Assembly (NCBI RefSeq): GCF_032854445.1
Contig: NC_088307.1
Location: 15,760,017 to 15,824,016, forward strand
From: Liolophura sinensis
Taxonomy: Eukaryota > Mollusca > Polyplacophora > Chitonida > Chitonidae
DNA length: 64,000 bases
Reading direction: 5' to 3'
This document shows, one piece after another, positions 1 to 63,637 of the stretch (position 1 is the first letter of the stretch; each line of letters starts with the position of its first letter). The position numbers and the translations under genes are program-made. The notes under the pieces are model-generated. The model saw nothing but the letters and a program-made list of their open reading frames with translations, made no database searches and was not told where the DNA came from.

Positions 1-1142
1 TTTTGTGAGTGTGTGTGTGAAAAAACTGAGTAATAGTTTTTAATGTAAATTTTACAAATAACTGTCTAACATAATGTTGCACAAAAAATGTCTTATTTCT
101 TTTTTTTTGTACTGGAGAACACTGTTTGCCAAATGCATGTGCACATATGAGGAATCTCCATATCATGGCTGTACTACTGCCATTAAGCTATTACACCACT
201 CATTAATTCAGTCATAGATCAGTTTACAAGGTTAAATGCAACTGGAAATTCGCATGAAATTTCCTGCTTGATTTACCGTGTGTAGCTGGACTAGAATTCG
301 CTGTCAGTGTAATAGTCATTTCACAATGAACGGCATTACACGCAAAATCAACTCAGATTCCTGTAGATTCTCTTCCTCCTAGTTTTTAGCGAACTCAAAC
401 ACTGACATCTTTAGGTAGAATCTGTTTGAATAATGACAAGTTTCTTCTGAATATTACTGTGCATTACCCTTTGCATAGTATGTATTTAAGGACGTTGCAT
501 ACTTGTCAGCTCGGGGCCTCTGTGGCTCAGTTGGTAAGCGCGCTAGAGCAGCTAATGACCCAGGAGTCCCTCACCAATGCCGTCGCTGTGAGTTCAAATC
601 CAGCTCATGCTGGCTTCCTCTCCGGCCGTACGCGGGAAGGTCTGTCAGGAAACTGTGGATGGTCATGGGTTTCCCCTGGGCTCTGCCTGGTTTCTTCCGA
701 CCAAAATACTGGCCCCCGTCATATAAGTGAAATATTCTTGAGCAAGGCGTAAAACACAAATCAAATAGATAAATAAATACTCGTTAGCTCCACAGGGGTT
801 TGGATTGAATAGCCCTGTAAGGTCAATTATTCTGTTTCCTCAATAAGTGCTCGGTTATGTTATTAGCGGAGTATTTGATGTTCCAACAATAAGAGAAAAA
901 AGTAAATAGTAGACTGCTGATAAATAACTGTTTCTCTCCTCCTTCATGTTCACTTTTGTGGCCAATAATTGAACATGTGTCTGTTAAAAATTATCACTTG
1001 TAGCCATGGTAGAATCTGTAAATTTGGATAGAAAAAGGTCATGAAAAGCAACCAACCAGTTAACAGTAGTCTAAATGTGCACAGTTACATATTTATGTGT
1101 ATAGTCGACCAGCTATGTGCATAGTATCTCTTGTATTTGCAG
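1..1142. other. 5' flank or first intron
   Basis: No supported coding exon. It holds one SINE (513-778). The exon with the start codon of the adenylate kinase should lie before base 1; I found no ...QLFE-like exon here. Confidence 0.5.
513..778 (+). mobile_element. tRNA-derived SINE, family 1, near full length
   Basis: Head has A box TGGCTCAGTTGG and B box GAGTTCAAATCC, a body with CTCATGCTGGCTTCCTCTCC, and tail GTCATATAAGTGAAATATTC ... CAAATAGATAAATAAATA. This is the reference copy for the family in this window. Confidence 0.85.
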
Positions 1143-52296
<51,154 letters not shown>

Positions 52297-52522
52297 TCAG
52301 AGGAATGTATTGCTCACCTGTTTTCTCCGCAATTGTTCTTATACAGCACTGTATGTTATGGTACCTAGATAACGGAAGAGCCTTTGAATTGATGGGTCTT
52401 TTTCAGGATAAATTTGTTGCAGGGTTTCTCATTGTCAGGATTATAGGGAAATTATATAATCAAGGATTACTGATGCCATATATGTCTGTATCCTGTCACT
52501 GAGTAACCATGTAACTAATAAA
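52297..52522 (+). terminator. 3' UTR and AATAAA signal of the long isoform
   Basis: The sequence after the TAA at 52296 is AT-rich and non-coding. AATAAA lies at 52517-52522, about 220 bases after the stop, the likely polyadenylation signal of the full-length transcript. The cleavage point is not determined. Confidence 0.55.
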
Positions 52523-54894
52523 GTCATGTGAGCAGCGTTGAAGAAATATACGTTTGGTATATCTTCACAAATTTGAAGTAGAGTGGGAAAGGCTATTGTC
52601 AGGTACCCAGTTTGGTGTGAGGGTTCTCCTAGATTCCTTCCATCCATAAACTTGATCTACTTGTGATACTTGTGAGTCAAATATTGTTATGCATTCAAAA
52701 GAGTAAATATATGTATATTGCCTATCTTCTAATATGAAAATTTGAACATGAAATTGTAGCATGCAGTATAAAAAAGCGCTTAAGGTGTCCAGGCCATATC
52801 TGTTATTATGTAATTGTAGTGTTAACCATAGTTTAATTGCCATACATGTACTTTATATACAGAATTGATCTTTTTACAAATTTAACACTATTTTTTGGTT
52901 TCACCACATGACACTTTTCTACTCAAAGATATGACATGAATTTTATTATCAGTTTTTATGTGTGCTGTAGGTACCTGTAGGAATGAACCTGTTGTATAAC
53001 CTCTTGTATAAAATATTAACTTTTTGCCACTAATTTAGGCTGTTTAGTCTAAATTCACTCTTTATGTCCATGTACATTTATTAAACCTTTTATTCTGCTA
53101 ATTTTTCATTCATTTTGTTGCTAGATTAATGGTTAAAGGTGAAGTTGAGTTATTAATTGGAGATCTGTACCTGGGCATTAACAGTTCAACAAAGCAGCTC
53201 TGAAGTATTATTTACTGTACAGTATTTGGAATTTTAGATATTTTTCACAGTATGCATTTTTACCTATATGTATGTTCAAAATGTTCACATACATCTAGGA
53301 TATTTCTTTCAGAAAAACATTTCTTCAAAACAGAACACATGAGGACCCCAAGAGTGATAATTCATATCTGGTGCAGTTGCATTACCGTTGCATGTAATAT
53401 ACAGTGTCATTCATCGTGACCTGTATATCACTGGTTGAGTGCACTTCTGTCAGAAGTCCACGAGCCCAACGAGGGTACAGGTTCAAATCCATCTTTGTCT
53501 AGTTCCGCTATTCTCAAGACATTGGTGGCAGTAAATGGACAACATGCGTATGGCCATCTAGATAGTCTTATTAGAGATCACTTAATATTCCACCAGTGTA
53601 GCGTGCATGTAAAGGCATTATTCACGTATTGGAAAGTTACTGGAAATCTTCATACATTTACTGTGAAAATAATGATAAAAATGATTTGCCCTGTGTCACT
53701 AAACATGCAGGCTTCATAAAACTGTGCAAATTATATTGTATTTGTCTATGCTCTATAGTTCTCTCAGAATGTTTCAAAATATTGGCTGCTGAGGCATTTG
53801 AAAAGACTGAAGAATTGGGGTAGTCAGCTTGAAACACTCCAGTTTCTTTCATCAGTAAAACTGACTTGTCATGTACAAGTGAAATATTCTTTAGTACGAT
53901 GTTGAAACAAATCAAATCAAATATTTTAAGCTCGCACTAGTTAGGCCACATATAAAGTGAGGAGCTAGGTTTGTCAGGTGGCTGAAAAGGTGTTATGGTT
54001 TCTTCCTCAGTCTAAAAATTTCACCGCCATCCTATAAATGAAAATATTCCTCATCATGGCATAAACCAGTCAATATTATTTGATGTATAAAACAGATCGA
54101 TACATATGGAATTATCATCTATAGATAATCTCTTAATAATATACCTGATTACATTTGTGTGATTTTAACTAAAACTCTTGAGGTATAATGTTACGATAGT
54201 AAGAACACTGATGATTGTAGCATTTTTGTCTTTTCTGTTAAGTGTTCTTTCCTGTCTGCTGCAAAAAAGAAAGATATGAAGATTGGAAATTGTTTTTCTG
54301 CACGCATTTGAATTACGACAGTATTTTAGTAAATGGTGCATTCTACCTATTATAAACAAAGTTCAACTGCCTGTGATGAACTTTGAAAGGATATTATCAT
54401 AGAGATGTGATCAACATATAGCAATTATGTGTCTATTTCGTTTTATATATTTCTTTTTGCTCATTTCAAGAGCCAGCAACCAGTTGAAATGGTTGGTTCT
54501 TTTTTCAGTTAAAGCTCATGTTATATTTATGTTTTATGTATATTTATTAAAAACTTTTCTATCGTTGATTACAAACTTTTGTTCTTATTCGTAAATTCTA
54601 TCCTGAATGTATCATGTACAGAGTGGTAAACTGCCCCTCAATTACAATCTGGGAGAGCGTTTGCATCCCCTTTCAAGCGCCCAACCGTGCCTGATAATGT
54701 AAAACGTGTTCCTGTAACTATACAGGTTCATGTGACTGCCAGAGAACTCATGATGACTTTAATACAGCAGCCATACATGTACCTCGCTGATCACACACGC
54801 TATGTAGTGAGAATCATCCCAACCGCCATTTCACGGACTTGTTGTAAGGACTTGGGTAATATTTACGTGTAACTTTCTACATCACTACTTACGG
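52523..54894. other. Intergenic stretch
   Basis: AT-rich. Holds a possible third SINE type (53425-53925) and a degraded tail near 54030-54075. No gene recognised. Confidence 0.5.
53425..53925 (+). mobile_element. Possible third SINE type, about 500 bp
   Basis: Starts with ACTGGTTGAGTGC and a B box GGTTCAAATCC, and ends with ACAAGTGAAATATTCTTTAG ... CAAATCAAATCAAAT, related to the family-1 tail. The middle is unlike family 1. Boundaries are approximate. Confidence 0.45.
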
Positions 54895-55359
54895 AAGTTT
54901 GGGCATCATTTGGTACCTTATTTATGGAGATGAGTGCCAAATTAAATTTTTTAGAACAGACGGTATCAGATTCGTTATATTTTCTGTAGACAATTAATGT
55001 GATATGGTAGTACATGCACCTGTAGGTTTGGACTTGGAAGTAAAACAATTGCTGTCATTCAAATGGACTTAACCCAAAGGTTCGAGATGTTCTGGGCTAC
55101 CAAACGACACATTACCTGTAGCGGAATGTTTAATTCAGAAACATCCAGTGATGATGGTACATCTAAAAGTAGTACAACAGATTGTAGCTTACGTCAATCA
55201 CCACAGTCATAAGGCGAAAGGTCATACTCGGTAAAATTCTTCAAATGCAGTTTAAGATTGCCAGATCCGACCTATTTTTCGACGAGAAATCGAATGGTGC
55301 AAACCGCATTGTTCTCCGACCAACAGTTAAAGGTTAAATCTTGGATGATGTCATAATGA

Positions 55360-55682
55360 GTGAGTGAGTGCTTGGGGTTTAACGTCGTACTCAACAATTT
55401 TTCAGTCATATGACGACGAAGGAATCATTAGGGTGCATGCACGTGTAATGTGCCTCCTTGTTGCAGGACGGATTTCCACCGCTCTTTTATTTAGTGCTGC
55501 ATCACTGAGACGACTTACCGAAGGCAAGTAAGACGCCCCGCCCGAGCCATTATACTGATACGGGTCAACCAGTCGTTGCACTATCCCCTTCATGCTGAAC
55601 GCCAAGCGATGAAGTTACAACTTCCTCTTTTAAAGTCTTAGGTGTGACTCGACCCAGGATTGATCCTGGATCTACCGGTCCC
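55360..55682 (-). mobile_element. SINE family 2, apparently full length, with target-site duplication
   Basis: Flanked by GATGTCATAATGA at 55347-55359 and 55683-55695. On the minus strand it begins GGGACCGGTAGATCCAGG, includes GGGTCGAGTCACACC (B-box-like) and ends GACGTTAAACCCCAAGCACT plus (CACT)n. Inserted into the second copy of the 430-bp array. Confidence 0.88.
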
Positions 55683-56125
55683 GATGTCATAATGAAGAGC
55701 CCAGTAACGTTAACAAGTCGTAGGGAACCAGCGACATTTTTTCATCACGTGCTGATGGCATGCGTTGCTCAGCATCGTTTGGTACCTTATCTGTGAGTGC
55801 CAAATAAATTAATTAATATAGTGCCAGACAATATCAGATGCGTTATATTTTCTTTGTACAATTATGTGGTATGGTAGTATATACACATGTAGGCCTGGAT
55901 TTGGAAGTAAAACAATTACTAAGTCATTCAAATCGACTTGGCCCAAAAATTCAACATGTTCCGTGCTGCCGAACGGCACATTACTTGTAGCGGAATGTTA
56001 AATACAGAAACAGCCAGCACCGAGGGTACATCTACAGGCATTGCAGTACATTGTAGCTTATGTCAATCACCAAAATCATAAAGGAAAAGGTCATACTTGC
56101 AAAATTTCTTCAAACTGCACTTTAG

Positions 56126-56352
56126 GGTGTCTCCGTGGCTTAGTTGGTTAGCGCGCTAGCTGTGAGTTCAAGTCCAGCTCATGCTGGCTTCCTCTCCGGA
56201 CGTAAGTGGGAAGGTCTTCCAGCAACCTGCGGATGGTCGTGGGATTCCCCCGGGCTGTGCCCGGTTTCCACCTACCATAATGCTGCTCGCCGTCGTATAA
56301 GTGAAATATTCTTGAGTACGGCATAAAATACCAATCAAATAAATAAATGAAA
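56126..56352 (+). mobile_element. SINE family 1 with internal deletion
   Basis: Starts GTGTCTCCGTGGCTTAGTTG and jumps from GCGCGCTAGC straight to TGTGAGTTCAAGTCC, losing about 40 bases between the A and B boxes. The tail is intact. Inserted in the 430-bp array. Confidence 0.85.
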
Positions 56353-58080
56353 TGCAGTTTAAGATTACCTGATCCGACATATTTTTCGACGAAGTGCCCA
56401 ACAACGCTATCAACTCCTTGGAAACCAGCGAAAATTTATTTAAACTTTTGTCATCTGGCATGCGTTGCGCGGCATCGTTTGGTACCTTATTTATGCAGAT
56501 AAGTGCCAAATTAAATTTTTTGGAACGGTCGGTATCAGATGCGTTATATTTTCTGTATACAATTATGTGGTGTGCTAGTATATACACATGTAGACTTGGA
56601 CTTGGGAGTAAAACAATTGCTCATTCATTCAAATGGACTTGGCCCAAAGGCTCAACCTGTTCCGGGCTACCGAACAGCACATTACTTGTAGCGGCATGTT
56701 TAATACAGAAACATCCAGTGCCAAGGGTACATCTAAAGGTAGTGTAGTACGTTGTAGCTTATATCAGTCACCCAACTCACAAAGAAAACCGTCATACTCG
56801 GTAAAATTCTTCACATGCACTTCAACGTTATCAACTCCTTGGAAACCAGCGAAATTTTTCAAGCTTTTTTCATCACGTGGCGATGGCATGCGATGCGCGG
56901 CATCGTTTGGTACCTTATTTATGTAGATAAGCGCCACATGAACTGATTTGGAACAGACGGTATCAGATGTGTTATATTTTCTGTATACAGTTATGTGGTG
57001 TGCTAGTATATACACATGTAGGCTTGGACTTGGGAGTAAAACAATTGCTCATTCATTCAAATGGACTTGGCCCAAAGGCTCAACCTGTTCCGGGCTACCG
57101 AACAGCACATTACTTGTAGCGGCGTATTTAATACAGAAACGTCCAATATCGAGGGTACATCTACAGGCATTGGAGTAGGCCTACGCTTATATCAATCACC
57201 CAACTCATAAAGAAAACCGTCATACTTGGAAAAGTTTTCAAATGCACTTCAACGTTATCAACTCCTTGGAAACCAGCGAAATTTTTCAAACTTTTTTCAT
57301 CACGTGCCGATGGCGTGCGTTTGCGCGGCATCGTTTGGTACCTTATTTATGTAGATAAGCGCCACATGAACTGATTTGGAACAGACGGTATCAGATGTGT
57401 TATATTTTCTGTATACAATTATGTGGTGTGCTAGTATATACACATGTAGGCCTGGACTTGGAAGAAAAACAATTGCTAAGTAATTTAAATAGACTTGGCT
57501 CAAAGATTCAAGATATTCCGGACTATCGCACATTACTTGTAGCAGAGTGTTTAGTAGAGAAACATCCAGTATCGAGGGTAGGCCCTACATCTAAAGGTAG
57601 TGCAGTACGTTGTAGCTCATGTCAATCACCAAAATCATAAAGCAAAAGGTCATACTCGGTAAAATTGTTCAAATGCAGTTTAAGATTTCCTGCTCCGACG
57701 TATTTTTCGACGAGAAATCGAATGGTGCAAACCGCATTGTTCTCCGACCAACAGTTTTAACTGTAGCCAAGGTTAAATCTTGGATGACGTCATAACAATG
57801 TGCACTGTAACGTTATTAAGTCCCTGGAAACCAGCGAAATTTTTCAAACTTTTTTTACCACGTCCCTGTGGTATGCGTTGTTCTGCATCGTTTGGTACCT
57901 TATTTATGTAGCTGAGTGCTGAATTCATTTTTTTTCAACAGGCGGTATCAGATACGTTATATTTTCTGTATATAAATGATGTGGTATGGTAGTACATGCA
58001 CTTGTAGGCTTCGGCTTGGAAGTAAAACATTTGCTTGCTCACTCAAATAGACCCTGCCCAAAGATTCTGAGCTAACATTC

Positions 58081-60790
58081 TGCGCATGTTAACCTAACAC
58101 ATACTGACAAACTACAAGTACAGAAATTAACAGGAAGCAAAGCGGTCAGTTTCGTTTTTTTCCCTCAAAAACTCATCAATCTGTGTTAAGTGTAGAATTT
58201 GTATTCAACCCGTCTGACCTCGGAGCTTTGGTACTCCCCAGAGTGGAGCAAAAGTTAAGGATATTTGAGGTGGCGAAAAATCGACACCTTTGGTATTTGT
58301 GTGTAAAATCATCTCCAGCGTGCATTCGATGGCATCTGCATTCTAGGGTCATAAGTAAGCCTAAATTTTGTAGGGCTATTTATTTTTTCCATTTCAAATT
58401 TCTGTCGCCCAGGCAGTGGCTCGATCTCCACAGCACAACTGTCAAAATTACAAGTTTACAACAACAACAGATGTCTCCTCCATCATGTCCATTCAAAACG
58501 TTGGTACTTGTAACTATCTGCAATTTACCTGAGCTCTTGCTAGTGACAGTCAGTAGGAGAACTTGGTTGCTGTGTAACATTGTACTCCATTGTAGTATAC
58601 ACTATTATAATGAGAAAAGACTTGCATCATAGCGAGTAAAACAGGATCAGTTACGACAGGGTGACATTGAGTGACGACTGGCAAATGATCAGACGTAATC
58701 CGCTAAATACGGCCTCTTATCAATTTACTTCGTGTTCATGTCAATTCTTAAGTAGTAGCTAATTACACGCCTCTTAGCACCATTGCATAAAGGCCAAGAT
58801 AGAACCTGACTAAAACATATTTCAGTGGAAAGCATAATTCTCAAGCTTTCTAAAAAGTATCGTACTTTTTCACCATAGGACATGTAGAAAAAAAATGTCA
58901 ATACTGCACAAATGGCTGGTGTGAATTGAGGTATCTTGAGAATTGTATCCAATCAAACATGTTACTATCAGATTGTGCGGCCTAAACTGTGATGTGGCCT
59001 TTACCCATTCACTCCATGAAGTGACATATGATGACACAGAACTATGGCATAAGACAACGTTTTGAGATAATTTACAACAACTTTTGTATAGTCTAAAAGC
59101 TATTTCACACAGTGTTGTGGGACAGGTCTGTATCATTTACGGACCACCACAGGCATAAAATTTGTTTATTTACAAGCCGTGTAATATTTAACGACAATAT
59201 CACAAATTATGTCAGACAGTAGCATGCTGTCTCGCCCAAACTGCATTCATCTCCCCAGTAGACCCTAGGCCTACTTAGGCAGGCTGTTCCAATTATTCAA
59301 ATACATTTTCTCTTGTTCATTTTAGTGTTTAGTCAGCTGTTTTTAAATAACAATAGTCAGAGTTAGTGAAAAACTCATTAGGGATGCCAATGGTTGATTG
59401 GAATGAGAACGCAGCATCTCACCAAACAATGCTTAAAATCTTATGATTGATTTCTCTAAGTTTATGAGATTTGAAGAATTTAAATTTTGTTCCTTTGTCT
59501 TTCTTGCATAGAAGGGATGAGTTTTTTCTGTTTTCTTCTATAAAGTACAGTAAATTATCGAAACGCAGCGTTCAAGCCGAGATGCTTTCCCTGACATCCG
59601 CAATAATTTGGTCAGCACTGCTCTCATCTTAGAAGCCACCACCACAAAACGGAAGCATAAAATTCAGTGACGGTGGAATGCCTAGATCAACCTCAGTGGT
59701 GCTTAGATTTGTTTCCATTTGTTTGAGAATTGAGCATGAATCTAGTTGTGCAACAATCCTATTGTAATTTTGTAAATATTTAATAGGGGTCAAAATCACC
59801 AGCAGATCCGCTCCGGAGGGTATGACCTGAACCAGGAATCCCCCGGCCATGCATCTTCAGGCTACTTAAACTGTGAATGATATAGCGGGCTTACTGTATC
59901 AATTCAATCAGTGGAAGAAAAATCCTTCCAGTATATCCAATTTCCGAGAAAGCTTATTTATCACTGGGACCTTCAACGCCGAAGTCCACAACTTTTATCT
60001 GCCATAGGTTACTGCTCTGACTATAATAAAAATAACTTGGATGTTAGAGAGCTGGAGTACCATAGTGCTGTCAATAATGGAGACGTGCTGAAACTGTATC
60101 AAGATGAGGTTTTACTAAACTTTTACTGGGTTGAAAATAAATGTTTCAAAAAAAAATGACTTAATGCCAGCTTAAGATACCTTGAATGGTATTCTTTCAG
60201 TGGACATTCAGGTGCTGTCTTTCACTTTAAGCAGATTTAGGTCCAAAAAAATGCACAGATGTTAATTGCAATTTATTATATGTCACTGGTCATGCTAGAA
60301 ATACTGAAAATTGTGTTGTCATCACATGTACAGACTTATGAGCTTATGTATTTATGTTGTATATATTAAGCATTTATGGTATATTGTTTATGCGACTTCT
60401 GTTGGTGAGATCATTAGCACCGCAACACGAAGGAAAGGTGTTCATTAATTTATATATTTATTTATTTATTTTGGCTCAAGACATCCCTTAAACTAGAGGT
60501 GTACTAAAGGTACATCATATGTGTACCATTGAGATGTAGCATATGTGATGTGTGGTGTGTCGAGGTATACTTGAGGTATGTGAGGTATACTGAAGGTGTA
60601 TCTGAGGAATTGCCAATTATGCAAACTAATACCTCAGGTACGCCTAAAGTACACCTCATTGGAGGTGTACCCTGGAAAGTGTAGGTAAACAAAAACTGGA
60701 TGTGTGAGGTGTAGCTGAGGTCTATCTCTATAGACAAGGTGGATATACCTGGGTGTAACTCTCATTTAACACACTATTTTCATACACATT
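58081..60790. other. Intergenic stretch
   Basis: No supported gene. An ATG-less open frame lies at 59881-60159, and a GAGGTGTAC-rich, partly inverted repeat region at 60485-60735. Confidence 0.5.
60485..60735. repeat. GAGGTGTAC-rich imperfect repeat
   Basis: Many variants of GAGGTATAC/GAGGTGTAC in direct orientation and GTACACCTC in inverted orientation (for example 60648-60670). Confidence 0.6.
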
Positions 60791-60795
60791 ATTTT

Positions 60796-60995
60796 GGTGG
60801 GGCCTCTGTGGCTCAGTTGGTTAGCTCACGCTGGCTTCCCCTCTGGCTGTATGTGGGAAGGTCTGCCAGCAACCTGCAGATGGTCGTGGGTTTCCACCGG
60901 GTTGTGTCAGGTTTTCTGGCCACCATAATGCTGGCTGCCATCGTATAAGTGAAATATTCTTGAGTATGCCGTGAAACACCAATCAAATAAATAAA
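60796..60995 (+). mobile_element. SINE family 1 with internal deletion
   Basis: GGGGCCTCTGTGGCTCAGTT then GGTTAGCTCACGCTGGCTTC: the stretch from after the A box through the B box is missing, so it could not be transcribed by Pol III from an internal B box. Tail intact ((AAAT)n). Confidence 0.85.
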
Positions 60996-60999
60996 TCAA

Positions 61000-61771
61000 A
61001 TAATCATTAGTTTGGTAGATAACAAGTTCAGAACACTTTCGATATTGGCTGTATAAATTATAGATTAAGTTGTAAGTTTGTAAGTACAATTCTTTGTTTA
61101 CATTGGGTCTGTTTGTAAATCTCAGCTGGATTGCAACAACAACAGTAACATACATGGGGGTTTCTGGTTGCTTGATCACACTTCAGTGCTACCACTTTTG
61201 TGTGCAAATTTTAACATGTGCTGACAAATGTTACAAATTCTGCACCAGGAAGCATCGTTCATTGCATAATTAGGTTGTTTTCCCCTAGCCCTGATCATGC
61301 ACATTGTTAGGGACAGCCATCTTTTAATAATCAGAGGCAAATATATTCATGCTCTTTAAATTGGTCAAACATCAGGAAACAATGTTCAATGTAATGGAAA
61401 AGCTTAGAGATTTGCATATTTGACATTTCAATATTTTCACAAGATTTCGTTTGTCATCTTCAGGATACGTGAACATGTTCAAATCCTTTTGAGGGGTTGA
61501 TTCTAAGCTGGAATACTAGTCATTTTTGTTTAGTGCTGTCTAGACACATGATCATTTTGCGTAATTGCCTTGACTCTGCTAACCAAGTCAAAACCATAGC
61601 TTGACCTCTCAACAATACTGATCCTTCAGTAGTGACAGCACTTTGGCGACATGGGCTCTCCCTTCCACAAGAAGATAGTACAGTATATATACATACACCT
61701 AATGACTTGTTGTTGTCTTATATAGGAAAACAATGTTAAGTACGACCTGAAATCCAAACATGCATACTTAC

Positions 61772-61814
<43 letters not shown>

Positions 61815-62040
61815 TATATATATGCTTACATGCATAACTTAATATAGTACATTGTACTTCGACATACAAAGCAGCCTCAATTCTAACCCTAAACATTTGT
61901 AAACTTAATGTGAGAGATGAACACTCCACTCTGTGAAGAAGAGTGTGTGCTTGATTGTTATCTGTGTCATTTACCTGTCTAATCTGTATCATTTATGTGT
62001 AACAAATTTCCCTACATGTATGTTAACCCTTGTTGGCAGA
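61000..62040. other. Intergenic, upstream of the BTB-like gene
   Basis: Contains a (TA)n microsatellite at 61785-61822. Likely promoter region of the 62121 gene, but I see no clear core promoter element. Confidence 0.4.
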
Positions 62041-62120
62041 TAGCACTGAAGGCTTGATGGTGACTTAAGATTCACCCTGGCACCAGCAACTGAACATCTG
62101 TGCTGCTGGTAATATTAGTG

Positions 62121-63637
62121 ATGGCCAAACCCAAGGAGAAGATTGGACAGCTAAGTACAGCCTTTCTGGAAAAATGTGACAAAGTGAAGGACAGGTTGAG
62201 GAAAAAGGTGGCCAAGCAATTGCGTGCAGACATAGAGAGGTAAGTATTGGTAGACAAATGCCATTCTTCAGTTCTATGCCAGCTGATGATGCTGCCAGTC
62301 AGCATGTTTGTCAGTTACTTAGGGAGATGGTGTTTCTGAAAACTGATAGATATATGCTAAATCTCTGAACACTAGCACCAACATCCACATCCTACTTGTA
62401 TTTATATTATACGCAGTTATAAGTCACTATTGGCATAGGCTATTCAGAATGCCGAAAATAACGAAAATAATTCCTAATATAGGAATGATTTTGGAATCCC
62501 TCAGTGAATAGAATGATCTTTATTGTGAAGTGGACAGAGGGAAAGAATAGTAAATACATATTAAACACACGAAATGTACAGTGTACCATAGGATACAGCT
62601 GCGTGTATGTAGCTTACCAGTAGGTATTACCAGTACGGTTGGAAATGCCAGGACAAAAGTCGTATTCATAGTCTAAAAACTCGCAATCTGAAGTCTGGCC
62701 AGAGATATCAGTATCATAAATCGGAACTTTAACGTTATCCACTATGGGCTCAAATTGATATGGTAGTATATTTACTTCTGTGTAGCGAGAATCCATCTCG
62801 AAAATGACGTTTCATTCTGATATGAATTCCCAGATTATTTAGGCCAGCTAGGCTTGAGTAGGCCATCTATGACGTCACCCGCTGAGTCATACCGGGCAGC
62901 CGGCTGGAGATTGGCTAGGGCAGTAAATCTATGGTTTTTGGTGGATTTACTGTCACCGTTACTTTTCTCAGAAGCCCTCGCTGTATTATACTGATTAAAC
63001 AGGTTACAGTCTTTATAATTAGGACCAGCGGGTAAACCTGGTAATCCTTTAAAATCATAATGTTGAAATTGTGGACAGTATATCCACATTTGTTATAATT
63101 ATGTGCGTGCTGAAATGTAATGCTAAATGAACCGCTGTAAGTTTTACCAAGCGTACAAGTATCAGTCATATGCTGATAAATACTGAGCTAGCCACGTTCC
63201 TCGTGTTCACAGTTCATATAAACTATCACATAAGGGTATGTTAATCAGGCCTTTGTTTTTCTTTTTTTCCCTCTTTCTCTATGATTCTAATGATGGCCTT
63301 ATCTGAAGATAAAAAGATCCTGTTTCTACAAATGTTCTGTCATTCTGACATCATGAGACCAGCTATTTGCATTTTACTTGCTAGTGTCGATGTGTGGCCA
63401 TCATCTAAAGGTGATATCTACATACATGCATCAATAAATACTCTCATAAGACAGCAATTCACCAATCAGACAGCAGAAAAGCTGTTAAGAGTTACCATAT
63501 GACATTTTTTTAATTTTTTTTTTTTTTTTTTTTGTCTTTTTCACATTAAGGATGTTACAGGAAGAAATTCATCCAGACCTGGAGTTTCACCTAAAGGGAG
63601 GTAACTCAGTGGGCCACAAACTAATACTGAAGTCAAG
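62121..63637 (+). CDS. BTB-like gene, first two coding exons (3' incomplete)
   Basis: Exon 1 is 62121-62239 (donor gtaagt), exon 2 63551-63637 (acceptor ttaag, donor gtaggc); phases match (2). The ATG has an in-frame TGA upstream (62091-62093), and a possible 5' UTR exon starts after ttggcag near 62041. The visible protein starts MAKPKEKIGQLSTAFLEKCD, is strongly basic (DRLRKKVAKQLRADIERM), then reads IHPDLEFHLKGGNSVGHKLI and continues LKS. The last part resembles the first strands of a BTB/POZ domain (D-x-x-F ... H-K-x-x-L-x-x-R-S, as in the ankyrin-BTB protein ABTB1). Family assignment is tentative; the rest lies beyond 64000. Confidence 0.6.
62240..63550. other. Intron 1 of the BTB-like gene
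   Basis: Contains the minus-strand P2X7-like exon (62614-62796) and a T-rich run (63507-63540) before the acceptor. Nothing else recognised. Confidence 0.5.
62614..62796 (-). CDS. Possible first exon of a P2X7-type cytoplasmic-domain protein
   Basis: On the minus strand an ATG at 62796, preceded by an in-frame stop, opens 60 codons: MDSRYTEVN, then ILPYQFEPIVDN, an acidic stretch (CEFLDYEYD) and CPGISNRTGNTYW. The PYQFEP start and the R-x-GNT-x-W motif (usually followed by Cys in a C-x-CG-x-C zinc-binding cluster) are typical of the many invertebrate proteins related to the P2X7 intracellular domain. The frame meets a donor-like TG|gtaagc at its end, so an exon is plausible. I could not find the following exon. 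It lies in intron 1 of the 62121 gene, on the opposite strand, and may be a lone fragment or part of a transposed copy. Confidence 0.45.
   Translation of the reverse strand: MDSRYTEVNILPYQFEPIVDNVKVPIYDTDISGQTSDCEFLDYEYDFCPGISNRTGNTYW

Larger units (their letters stand above)
54895..58080 (+). repeat. Degenerate tandem array of about 430-bp units
   Basis: The landmark CATCGTTTGGTACCTTAT and variants occurs at 54904, 55773, 56473, 56901, 57329 and 57886. The two middle spacings are both 428; the larger ones contain SINE insertions or an extra segment (TTTTTCGACGAGAAATCG). Each unit also carries GTATCAGATGTGTTATATTT and GGCTACCGAACAGCACAT. No convincing coding frame; origin unknown. Confidence 0.88.

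Noticed and set aside
58183-58632. 149-codon frame
   Set aside because: No start context, no domain and no neighbouring exons; composition looks random.
62835-63169. Minus-strand frames upstream of the P2X7-like exon
   Set aside because: Overlapping frames without motif; an in-frame stop separates them from the ATG at 62796.
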